A stretch of DNA of 64,000 nt, taken from the NCBI GenBank assembly GCA_020636095.1, contig JACJYN010000005.1:124001-188000 (forward strand), in the 5' to 3' direction. Origin of the DNA: Lewinellaceae bacterium. Lineage in GTDB: Bacteria > Bacteroidota > Bacteroidia > Chitinophagales > Saprospiraceae. A program made the translations under genes and the position numbers. Below, piece after piece: positions 1 to 7,286 of this stretch. Each line of letters starts with the position of its first letter. The first letter of the stretch is position 1. The notes below the pieces were generated by a model, which saw nothing but the letters and a program-made list of their open reading frames with translations, did not search any database and had not been told where the DNA came from.

Positions 1-810
1 ATAGAGCAGGAAGACGACGTCCACTTCATGTCGGCCTCCCATGGGTTCTTCAGCCTGGGGGGCGTGATCGGCGGCGGGCTCGGCAGCCTGGTGATCACCT
101 GGTTTGAAGCGCCGCTTACGCACATGGTTTGGGTAATAGCCGGAGTAATACTGGCCAATATGCTGTTGGCCAAAGCGTACCTGAATATACCCGGAAAAAA
201 GGTGGAACGACAGCAGCAGCCGTTTAAAATCGGGTTGCTGAAGCCGCTGCTGGGGCTTACCCTGATCGCCTTCCTGATCATGGGCAGCGAAGGCGCCATC
301 GAACACTGGAGCAAACTGTACCTGAAAGAGGTGGTTTTGATCGCTTCCGAACGGACTACCGGGCTGGGCTTTGTTATATTTTCGGCTACGATGACCCTGG
401 GGCGGTTCTTCGGGGACGGCATCAGCAAGCGTTTTGGAGCAACCGCCATTATTATTGGAGGCTGTTTGATCAGCATGTCGGGTTTTCTGAGCATCCTGAT
501 GGCGCAACTCGCTCCCGCGTTGATCGGGTTCGGCCTGGTGGGCTTAGGGTTTTCCGTGATCATCCCGGAGCTGTTTCGGCTGGCCGGAAAAACGGAGGGC
601 GTCTCGTCGGCGGAGGGTATCTCCTTCGTCGCCGGCTTTGGGTATGTGGGCTTTCTGATTAGCCCGGCTTTTCTGGGTTTTCTGTCCAGGTTGGATAGTT
701 TGAAGCTGAGTTTTACCGCCTTGCTGGTGGCGGCGGGGGTGGCTATGGCAATCACGATTTTTCTGAAAAAACGAAGTTTGAAAGGGGCGGCCAGTGTGGG
801 TGGATTCTGA
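1..810 (+). CDS. MFS transporter, C-terminal part (5' end outside window)
   Basis: The frame is open from base 1, and nine residues precede the first ATG at 28, so the gene starts upstream of the window. The visible part has about eight hydrophobic segments with the HGFFSLGG signature and a cytoplasmic-loop motif TLGRFFGDG typical of sugar/fucose-permease-like major facilitator proteins (YbjJ-type). It would be an inner-membrane secondary transporter. The substrate cannot be told from sequence. It ends with a basic tail (KKRSLKG). The next gene is 125 bp downstream with its own leader, so no operon is evident. Confidence 0.85.
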   Translation: MEQEDDVHFMSASHGFFSLGGVIGGGLGSLVITWFEAPLTHMVWVIAGVILANMLLAKAYLNIPGKKVERQQQPFKIGLLKPLLGLTLIAFLIMGSEGAIEHWSKLYLKEVVLIASERTTGLGFVIFSATMTLGRFFGDGISKRFGATAIIIGGCLISMSGFLSILMAQLAPALIGFGLVGLGFSVIIPELFRLAGKTEGVSSAEGISFVAGFGYVGFLISPAFLGFLSRLDSLKLSFTALLVAAGVAMAITIFLKKRSLKGAASVGGF

Positions 811-934
811 AAGGAGCCTGGGCAGAAATACTTTGGCATATATAGAAATGCAAGGCTTTGGACAACAATGTCAAAAAGCTTATATTAGAGGAGTTTTGGA
901 ACCGCCTGTTTCGAAATTCTAAAAAATATAAGCT

Positions 935-2146
935 ATGAAAACAATGAAACTAACGGCCGGGTTCATTTTTTTATTTCAGGCCCTCTACGGACAAAACATC
1001 AGCAGCAAAACTTACCAGAATTTTGATGCCGAGACAGGAGCGCTCTACCAACAAACCAAATATCAGTATCAATATGATGGGTCAGATAATGTGGTGGAGG
1101 AAACAACCAGTTATTGGGATACCAGCCAGCAGAATTTTCTGGAGTACGCCCGAATGGAAAGAGATTATGAGGGTAACAGAGTGAAAGAGATACGGCATTA
1201 CGGCACAAACTCGGAAGATGGATCAGTTGAATTGAAAAGGAAGGTCGAATGTACGTATGATGAGAATGGATTGTTGGTTGAGCAGGAACGAGCTCGGTAT
1301 TATAGCGAGGAAGAAATTGAAAAGGTCATCTTCGCCAATGAATTTGATTCGGCCAAGCCATGGAAAAACCGCCAGGATTGGATTCAGAGTTTCTTTACCC
1401 CTTTGAGAAGGGTGGCCAGGATTCGGACAGATACAAGCGAATTGGAGCTATTTGAGGAGTATGGAACGGATTCGATGTGGTATTTCTTAGGCAGGCGGGA
1501 AAGGTTGTATGATGCCCAGGATCGGTTGATCGCTTATTATAACTCCTATACTGATTTTGGATCTGACCATCTACAAAGAAACAAGTATGATCACCCGGCA
1601 GGGTTGATCACGGAATCAGAGTATTATACTAAGGACGATCTCACTGGAGAGTGGAGAAAGAGAAACATTGTCCAACACCTTTACCTTTTAGACGAATCGG
1701 ATAAAGTATTGAAATGGACAAGAATTGGCACTTCGTATGATTATTCTGGCGCCATTGAAAAGATTGACACTACCCTGATTAACAATTATTATTATTGCAA
1801 CGGCCTCCTGGAAAGGCAGGATTACCGAACGGGCTCGGAGACGGTTGGGCTCAGCATCCTTTACGAATATGAAGGGCAAATAGATTGTAATGATCCTTCT
1901 GTGGATTTGACTATTTATCCCAACCCAGCTCAAGGGTGGGTTAGTATCAGGACCAACATCCTGAAAGAAAACGGCTGTGTGATCACACTCTTTACAGTGG
2001 ATGGGAAAAAAGTGAGGCAAATAAAATTGCCGGAAAGCCTGGAACAATACGAATTAGATCTTACTCCGTATGACAGGGGCGTGATGATCATTCAAATTCA
2101 ATCTCAAGAAAACAGGGCAGTCGGAAAACTGGTGAAAATGAATTGA
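935..2146 (+). CDS. Secreted protein with T9SS C-terminal sorting domain
   Basis: 403 aa. Residues 1-19 form a Sec signal peptide (basic start, hydrophobic core, cleavage near LYG-QN). The body is rich in Tyr, Asp and Arg and has repeats of the type YD..GL/RL (YDENGLLVEQ, YDAQDRLIAYY), resembling loose YD-repeat proteins. The last ~80 residues hold the Bacteroidota type IX secretion sorting domain (DLTIYPNPAQGWVSI ... GKLVKMN). The product should cross the outer membrane by T9SS and be released or surface-anchored. No enzymatic motif was recognised. Confidence 0.8.
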   Translation: MKTMKLTAGFIFLFQALYGQNISSKTYQNFDAETGALYQQTKYQYQYDGSDNVVEETTSYWDTSQQNFLEYARMERDYEGNRVKEIRHYGTNSEDGSVELKRKVECTYDENGLLVEQERARYYSEEEIEKVIFANEFDSAKPWKNRQDWIQSFFTPLRRVARIRTDTSELELFEEYGTDSMWYFLGRRERLYDAQDRLIAYYNSYTDFGSDHLQRNKYDHPAGLITESEYYTKDDLTGEWRKRNIVQHLYLLDESDKVLKWTRIGTSYDYSGAIEKIDTTLINNYYYCNGLLERQDYRTGSETVGLSILYEYEGQIDCNDPSVDLTIYPNPAQGWVSIRTNILKENGCVITLFTVDGKKVRQIKLPESLEQYELDLTPYDRGVMIIQIQSQENRAVGKLVKMN

Positions 2147-2305
2147 TCATTTGGCAGTGGGTTAAATCCGTTGAAACTGTAGTGGAAATGGAGAGGGGGC
2201 CCCGCAATTCTGCAGGGCAGGCTCTCCAGGCCCGCTGTATTAACCCACTACCAAGTAATACTCCTGCGAACCAACAGCCCGCTTCACCGGCTTCAGCGTC
2301 TACCT

Positions 2306-3241
2306 CTACCCGCCCAACTCCTCCATCAACCCCTTCCAATACCCCTGCGTGACGTGCGCCTTACCCTTGTATTCAGCCTCCTGCATCAACAATTGGTGAA
2401 GGGCAGGCAGGTTGTAGAACGGCACGCCGGGATACAGGTGGTGCTCCAGGTGGTAGCCCACATTGTGCGGGGCGAAGAAAAACCGCTCCAGGGCGGTGGC
2501 CTTGACCGTCCGGGAGGAAGTGAGGGCGTGGTCGTGCTCCAGTTCCCCGAAATGTTCGGCTACGCTGCGGACGTACTGGAACATGAAGAAAGTGGACAGG
2601 TAGGGGATCACCCAATACAGTGCGAAATATTTCCACAACCCCAAAACGGTAAGGGCGCTAAAAAGAAGGATGGTAAAGGTCAGCCGGGCCAGCTTATCCC
2701 CACCCTTTGCCGATTGTTTTTTCTGAGGTGCGCTAAACCGCTTCAGGAACCAGATGGCGTCCCTGACGCCGCGGTACAGGGTGAGATAAGACAAAACGAT
2801 CAACAGAAATTCCCTCTTGGTTTTGGGAAACTGAAAGGCCTCCACACCCAGTTTGGACACCCAGTCCGGGTCGTGCTCTGTATTCAGGTGCTTGTGGTGG
2901 CGGAGGTGGTTCTGGCGGTACTGTTCCAGGGAAGTGAACAACGGATACATTGTGGTGACATTGGTGATGAGGTCGTTCCACTTTCGGTTTTTCAGGAACC
3001 GGTAATGGGTGGCGTCGTGCATCAGAATGGCCAGGGCGTGCATCCGGGCGCCGATGACAATTACCGTAACAAAATAGACTATGGGGTGAAAGTACCGGTT
3101 GCACAGGTACATGGCCGCCAGGATAATTGCCCAATTGAGGGCCATGGCGGCGGCGTGTTTCATTGGCTTAGTTTGGAACAAAGGCTTAAAGGTCTTAGGA
3201 TCGAGGTTCAGGTTCGGGGCCGTTGCAGTATGCTTTGTCAT
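2306..3241 (-). CDS. Fatty acid desaturase, membrane di-iron family
   Basis: 311 aa. The three histidine boxes of the membrane desaturase/hydroxylase family are all present: HDATHY (residues 75-80), HLRHHKH (112-118) and HLEHH (264-268). Hydrophobic pairs at about 31-70 and 185-225 give the expected membrane topology with boxes facing the cytoplasm. Family knowledge predicts O2-dependent insertion of a double bond into a fatty acyl or lipid substrate; regiospecificity cannot be read. It is convergent with the T9SS protein upstream and divergent from the WG-repeat gene. The long open frame on the opposite strand (2354-3250) is a GC-driven shadow. Confidence 0.88.
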   Translation of the reverse strand: MTKHTATAPNLNLDPKTFKPLFQTKPMKHAAAMALNWAIILAAMYLCNRYFHPIVYFVTVIVIGARMHALAILMHDATHYRFLKNRKWNDLITNVTTMYPLFTSLEQYRQNHLRHHKHLNTEHDPDWVSKLGVEAFQFPKTKREFLLIVLSYLTLYRGVRDAIWFLKRFSAPQKKQSAKGGDKLARLTFTILLFSALTVLGLWKYFALYWVIPYLSTFFMFQYVRSVAEHFGELEHDHALTSSRTVKATALERFFFAPHNVGYHLEHHLYPGVPFYNLPALHQLLMQEAEYKGKAHVTQGYWKGLMEELGG

Positions 3242-3410
3242 GATCTTTGAGTTTTGTGATGATTCTATGCAAAGATGGAGGGGAAATAGCCAAAAAGGAA
3301 GGAGGGCGCCGCAGCGGGTAGGGGATAGTCGGTAGGTGGACGGAAATGGCGGGTAAGTGGTAAGGGCCCGGAGAAGAATAACGGCGTAGAAAATGGTTTT
3401 GTCTCATTCT

Positions 3411-3418
3411 TATCTTTG
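3411..3418 (+). promoter_or_regulatory. Possible Bacteroidota -7 promoter element
   Basis: TATCTTTG matches the Bacteroidota consensus TAnnTTTG and lies 27 bp before the start codon of the WG-repeat lipoprotein gene. A clear -33 TTTG partner at the usual spacing was not found, so the call is tentative. Confidence 0.35.
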
Positions 3419-3444
3419 TTGTACATTAAGGAAAAATCAAAAAG

Positions 3445-4038
3445 ATGGGTAAATCGAAATTTTTGTATTGCTTGCTGATCCTCCTATCGCCAGCCTTTAG
3501 CTGTTCCCCCAAGGGCGCAGATGCTACCAAAGAGCAGGAAGCCCTTTCATCCGTCAAAGCCGGCGAAGCGGATGCAAGGGTTGAAGAAGAAGCCCACATC
3601 CCGGTTTTTTCCGATAGTTCCAAAGACTATACCATTGTGTTAAAGCCCGGTATCGGCTTCGTAGCCCTGGATAAAAAGGGCGAGATGTTGTACGAAATAT
3701 TTCCTTATGACAATGGCCCGGATTACCCCGCTGACGGTTATTTCCGAATCGTAGACAACGGTAAAATCGGTTATGCCGACGAAGAAACGGGCCAGGCCAT
3801 GATCCAGCCACAGTACACTGCGGCCCGCCCGTTCGAAAATGGCTACGCTCCGGTCTGTCCGGATTGTGAAACCCAAACCGATGGGGAGTATTCGAGCTGG
3901 GTGAATGGCAAGTGGGGGCTAATCGATAAGCGGGGTAGGGTAGTGGTGGCGCCTCAGTTTGAGGAGGTCATTGAGGTGGGAAAGGACAGACGGGTTTTGG
4001 TGGTAGAGGGTGGGCGGCAGAAGTGGGTGAAATTTTAA
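3445..4038 (+). CDS. WG-repeat lipoprotein
   Basis: 197 aa. A lipoprotein signal (hydrophobic stretch then AFSC, lipidated Cys about residue 20) is followed by a low-complexity acidic linker and two to three WG (KWG) beta repeats: GKIGYADEETGQAMIQPQY and KWGLIDKRGRVVVAPQFEEV. WG-repeat proteins are usually extracytoplasmic and of unknown or binding function. It stands alone, with its own possible promoter upstream. Confidence 0.75.
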   Translation: MGKSKFLYCLLILLSPAFSCSPKGADATKEQEALSSVKAGEADARVEEEAHIPVFSDSSKDYTIVLKPGIGFVALDKKGEMLYEIFPYDNGPDYPADGYFRIVDNGKIGYADEETGQAMIQPQYTAARPFENGYAPVCPDCETQTDGEYSSWVNGKWGLIDKRGRVVVAPQFEEVIEVGKDRRVLVVEGGRQKWVKF

Positions 4039-4148
4039 CACATTCTGAAATAAATTAGATATGCCATTTCTAACCAATGAATTTGGTTTTTTTGACCTGA
4101 ACAATAATGCTATATTCATAGTGGAGGATACGATCATCGTAGCTATTT

Positions 4149-4311
4149 AGAGCGTGTTGGGATTTTATCCTTTGGCCTGCAAATAGCCATCTATGGAACC
4201 TCACTTCGCTATTTTTTCGCCCCGTAGCCCTGCTACGAAGCTCAAAAATAACTTCGTGAGAACCCAAATCTGGCCATTTTCGGCATCAAAAACAAAATCC
4301 CAACACGCTCT
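4149..4311. repeat. MITE with ~18-bp terminal inverted repeats (IS5/IS427-like ends)
   Basis: The ends AGAGCGTGTTGGGATTTT and AAAATCCCAACACGCTCT are perfect inverses, and the element is flanked by TTA on both sides if the terminal A/T is counted as target. There is no coding capacity beyond short shadow frames. A three-base TNA duplication and GAGC... ends resemble the IS427 group of IS5; this assignment is an inference. The MITE at 60004-60165 has similar ends and a TAA duplication. Confidence 0.7.
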
Positions 4312-4498
4312 TAGGTATTTCGGTTTTATGGTGTCCCGGTATTGCGGCCGGAGGCTCACAGAGGCGCTGCCACTGCCTGCCCGCAAAACCATAATGCCGG
4401 AATACCATAATACCTAAATTAGGTGCCGATCATCTGAGGATAAGGGGTGAAAAATGAGGAGGTCTGAAGCGCGTGAGCTATCTTGTTATAAATATCCT

Positions 4499-4650
4499 GT
4501 TACTATTCAGCATGGGGTCTGAAATACGCCTGACGCAAAATTTTGTAGACTTTTTCCCGCTGGAACCCCTTCTCATTCCCCTTGGAAGGGGAAGGGTGGC
4601 TTACAAAATTTTGCTTGAGGGGTCAAATCACCACGATGCTGAATAGTTAC
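4499..4650. repeat. MITE, GTnACTATTCAGCA ends, 8-bp target duplication
   Basis: The ends GTTACTATTCAGCA and TGCTGAATAGTTAC are inverse apart from one base. The element is bounded by an exact 8-bp direct repeat AATATCCT (4491-4498 and 4651-4658). GTAA ends with 8-bp duplications recall IS66-type elements (inference). Related copies lie at 6848 (decayed) and 10212-10373. The rest of the 4039-4673 gap holds this MITE, the one at 4149-4311, and nothing else recognised. Confidence 0.8.
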
Positions 4651-4673
4651 AATATCCTTAAACAAACAAAAAA

Positions 4674-5579
4674 ATGGCGGAACAAAGAGACTTAGATTTT
4701 ACCTATACTACGATTGACGAAATATTCCGGTTGAGTGTCGGAGAAACAGGGGACTACAGTGGCGCCAAGTACGACGGCGATTTTTCGATGTCTTTGGAAG
4801 ATGCTCAAAGGGCCAAACACCAATTCATAGCTGATAGCCTGCACATTAAAAAAGGCAGTAAGGTGTTGGATATGGCCTGTGGCTGGGGCCCTTTTTCCAG
4901 GTATATCCAGGAGGAAAGAGGAGCGGAAAGCATAGGCCTGACCTTGTCGCAGGGGCAAGCCGATGCCTGCCAGAAAAACGGGCTGAATATACTGGTGAAA
5001 GATTGCCGCTATGTCAAGCCGGAGGACTTTGGAACGTTCGACGCCATCACCTGCATCGGTGGGTTGGAGCATTTTTGTTCGGTTGAAGAATGGAAAGCGG
5101 GAAAGCAAGAGAAGGTATACCGCGATTTTTTTCAAACCCTTTACAACCTGTTGCCAAAGGGAGGCCGGTTTTATATGCAGACCATGACTTTCAGCAAGAA
5201 CATGGTCGATTTTGAAGAATTGGATGTCCATGCGCCCAAGGGCTCCGCCGCTCACGTTTGTGCATTAATGGTCAAGGAATTTCCGGGCTCCTGGCTTCCC
5301 TACGGCCCTGAGATGGTGATCAGGAACGCCAGTCCTCATTTTAAATTGATCTCTCAGAGTAGCGGCCGGTTGGATTATATTGAGACCATAGGGCAATGGA
5401 GAAAAAAATTCCGGGCCTTTAACCTGAAAAAGTACTGGCTGTATTTGTCGCTTCTGCCCAGGTACATAATGGATAAAGAATTCAGGCATCAGGTGGAAGT
5501 CTTTAGAATAAGCCCCAACCGGGTGTGTTTTGAAAAGGAGATCATGGACCACTATCGGCTGGTTTTTGAAAAAATATAG
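4674..5579 (+). CDS. SAM-dependent methyltransferase, cyclopropane-fatty-acid-synthase-like
   Basis: 301 aa cytosolic protein. Motif I VLDMACGWGPFSRY (about residues 64-76) is the SAM-binding loop of the CFAS/mycolic-acid methyltransferase group, followed by the family's GLTLSQGQ segment and GGLEHF. The likely reaction is methyl transfer from SAM to a lipid, small molecule or sterol-like acceptor; the substrate is not determinable. It is shorter than true CFA synthases (~380 aa), because the N-terminal lipid-binding region is missing, so a small-molecule methyltransferase is an alternative. Confidence 0.75.
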   Translation: MAEQRDLDFTYTTIDEIFRLSVGETGDYSGAKYDGDFSMSLEDAQRAKHQFIADSLHIKKGSKVLDMACGWGPFSRYIQEERGAESIGLTLSQGQADACQKNGLNILVKDCRYVKPEDFGTFDAITCIGGLEHFCSVEEWKAGKQEKVYRDFFQTLYNLLPKGGRFYMQTMTFSKNMVDFEELDVHAPKGSAAHVCALMVKEFPGSWLPYGPEMVIRNASPHFKLISQSSGRLDYIETIGQWRKKFRAFNLKKYWLYLSLLPRYIMDKEFRHQVEVFRISPNRVCFEKEIMDHYRLVFEKI

Positions 5580-5729
5580 CCTGCCCACAAGGAAAACAAG
5601 TTGATGGGAATTTTTAGAATGTGGTGGTAATTCCATCACTGTCTTGCTGAAGGCGATCCGCCAAAATCAAAATGACATGAAATCCAAAGATTTAAAAAAG
5701 TATGTTGCCTTTTCATACCATACTGAAAA

Positions 5730-6797
5730 ATGACACTCGAAGATCTGGGATATACTATCGAATTGGCAAACTACCGGCGAGAGCAACGCCTCGATGCTTT
5801 TGAAGTCGGAAGGGTTGTTTCCGAACACAAGGAAAGATATGGCGTCAAAACGGCCGAAGGCGAATTTGACGCGGAGCTGATCGGCCATTTGAGGTATTCG
5901 GCGCAGGAAAGGGCGGGCTTTCCCGTTGTCGGTGATTGGGTGGCCATTCAGGTGTATGACGAACAGAAGGCACTGATCCACGGCATTTTTCCCCGAAAGA
6001 ACAGGATAGAAAGGAGGGCGGTAGGCAAACATGGTGAGAAACAGGTTATTGCCACCAATATCGACTATGCTTTTATCGTCCAGGCAGTCGGCTGGGACTT
6101 TAATATCAACCGGATCGAAAGGTACCTTACCATCTGCAATGCTTCTAACGTAGAGCCCATCCTCCTCTTCAACAAGATCGACCTGATCAGTGAACCGGAG
6201 TTGAATGCGCTGGTGGAAAGCGTCAGGGCGAGGGCCGGCGAAGTGCCGGTGATCCCGATCAGCAATGAAACCAGAAAGGGATATCCGGAGCTGAACCAAT
6301 GGATCGAAAAAGGGAAAACCTATTGCCTGCTGGGTTCATCGGGCGTAGGGAAATCAACGCTGATCAACAACCTTTCCGGCCGGCAGCTGATGAAAACCAA
6401 TTCCATCAGTGAAAGTACGAGCAAAGGCCGACACGTCACCAGCCACCGGGAAATGGTGGTGCTGCCCAGCGGAGGGGTCTTAATTGACAACCCGGGAATG
6501 AGAGAAGTAGGCATTGCGGATTCGGCCGGCGGCCTGGAAATGACATTTCAGGCCATCGTTGAGCTGGCAAAGGAATGTAAGTTCAAAGACTGCACCCATA
6601 CCAACGAACCTGGCTGCGTCGTATTGGCTGCGGTAGCATGCGGAGAGCTGGACGAAGAGGCGCTTGAAAATTACCTGAAGATGGAACGGGAAAAAGAGCA
6701 CTACGAATCCACGGTGGCGGAACGGCGCAGGAAGGACAAGGCATTTGGGAAAATGGTAAAGAGCATCAAGAAGAATAAGAAAACAGATAAGCCATAA
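5730..6797 (+). CDS. rsgA: Ribosome small-subunit-dependent GTPase A
   Basis: 355 aa, the full length for RsgA (YjeQ). An N-terminal OB-fold (to about residue 105) is followed by the circularly permuted GTPase with NKID (148-151, G4) before the P-loop GSSGVGKS (202-209, G1) and DNPG (253-256, G3). The C-terminal zinc knuckle is C283, C288, H290, C296. RsgA binds late 30S assembly intermediates and uses GTP to check the decoding centre. The ATG at 5730 fits the family N-terminus. It is a single-gene unit ending in a Lys-rich tail. Confidence 0.95.
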   Translation: MTLEDLGYTIELANYRREQRLDAFEVGRVVSEHKERYGVKTAEGEFDAELIGHLRYSAQERAGFPVVGDWVAIQVYDEQKALIHGIFPRKNRIERRAVGKHGEKQVIATNIDYAFIVQAVGWDFNINRIERYLTICNASNVEPILLFNKIDLISEPELNALVESVRARAGEVPVIPISNETRKGYPELNQWIEKGKTYCLLGSSGVGKSTLINNLSGRQLMKTNSISESTSKGRHVTSHREMVVLPSGGVLIDNPGMREVGIADSAGGLEMTFQAIVELAKECKFKDCTHTNEPGCVVLAAVACGELDEEALENYLKMEREKEHYESTVAERRRKDKAFGKMVKSIKKNKKTDKP

Positions 6798-6847
6798 AGA
6801 AAACAATCCATCTGTGGAACGGGCAATGGGGTGGTGAAATGGACCGG

Positions 6848-6927
6848 GCAACTATTCAGCATGGGGCCTGAAATAAGCCTGACGCAAAATTTTGTAGGCT
6901 TTTTTCCGCTGGAACCCCTTCTCACCT
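6848..6927. repeat. Decayed MITE related to 4499-4650
   Basis: GCAACTATTCAGCATGGGG and the following bases, through CTGGAACCCCTTCTCA, match the left half of the MITE at 4499. The right terminal repeat is absent and the sequence runs into a short-period repeat tract. Confidence 0.6.
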
Positions 6928-6964
6928 GCCGGCTGAATACATGGTTCAGCAAGAACGGCCCCCC

Positions 6965-7285
6965 GGCGCCCCGCCAGGCGCCGCGGTTCGCGGGTTCGCG
7001 GTTCGCGGGTTCGCGGTTCGCTATTCGCAGTTCGCAGTTCGCAGAGGGGCCCGCCGCGGTTCGCGGGTTCGCAGTTCGCAAGTTCGCGGTTCGCAGGTTC
7101 GCAAGTTCGCAGTTCGCAAGTTCGCAGAGGGTCCTGTCGAATACCGAACTTCCGAATACCGAACCCCGCCGTTCCCCGAGTGTCCTACCGAACAGCGAAC
7201 CCCGCCGTTCCCCGAGCGTCCTGCCGAATAGCGAACAACCGAACAGCGAACCCCGCCGTTCCCCGAGTGTCCCCCCGAACACCTC
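6965..7285. repeat. Short-period repeat tract (GTTCGC-type heptamers, then a longer tandem unit)
   Basis: Bases ~6975-7130 are made of interspersed 6-8-bp words GTTCGCG, GTTCGCA and AGTTCGC. From ~7140 to 7280 a longer unit (GAACCCCGCCGTTCCCCGAG plus GTGTCCTACCGAACAGC-like) recurs three times with drift. The tract fills the gap between rsgA and the 3' end of the GHL10-DUF1343 gene. No function is claimed. The open frames across it are products of the repeat. Confidence 0.75.
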
Positions 7286-7286
7286 T

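Noticed and set aside
2143..2352. 69-aa Pro/Ser-rich frame after the T9SS protein
   Set aside because: It overlaps the desaturase 3' end on the other strand and is low complexity.
2354..3250. 298-aa open frame opposite the desaturase
   Set aside because: The desaturase strand has three correct histidine boxes; the antisense frame has no recognisable domain and reflects GC-rich codon structure.
4193..4417. 74-aa frame across the MITE at 4149
   Set aside because: It spans both terminal inverted repeats and neighbouring non-coding DNA.
6965..7285. Possible CRISPR array
   Set aside because: The repeats are 6-8 bp words without fixed spacing or unique spacers, and there are no cas genes nearby.
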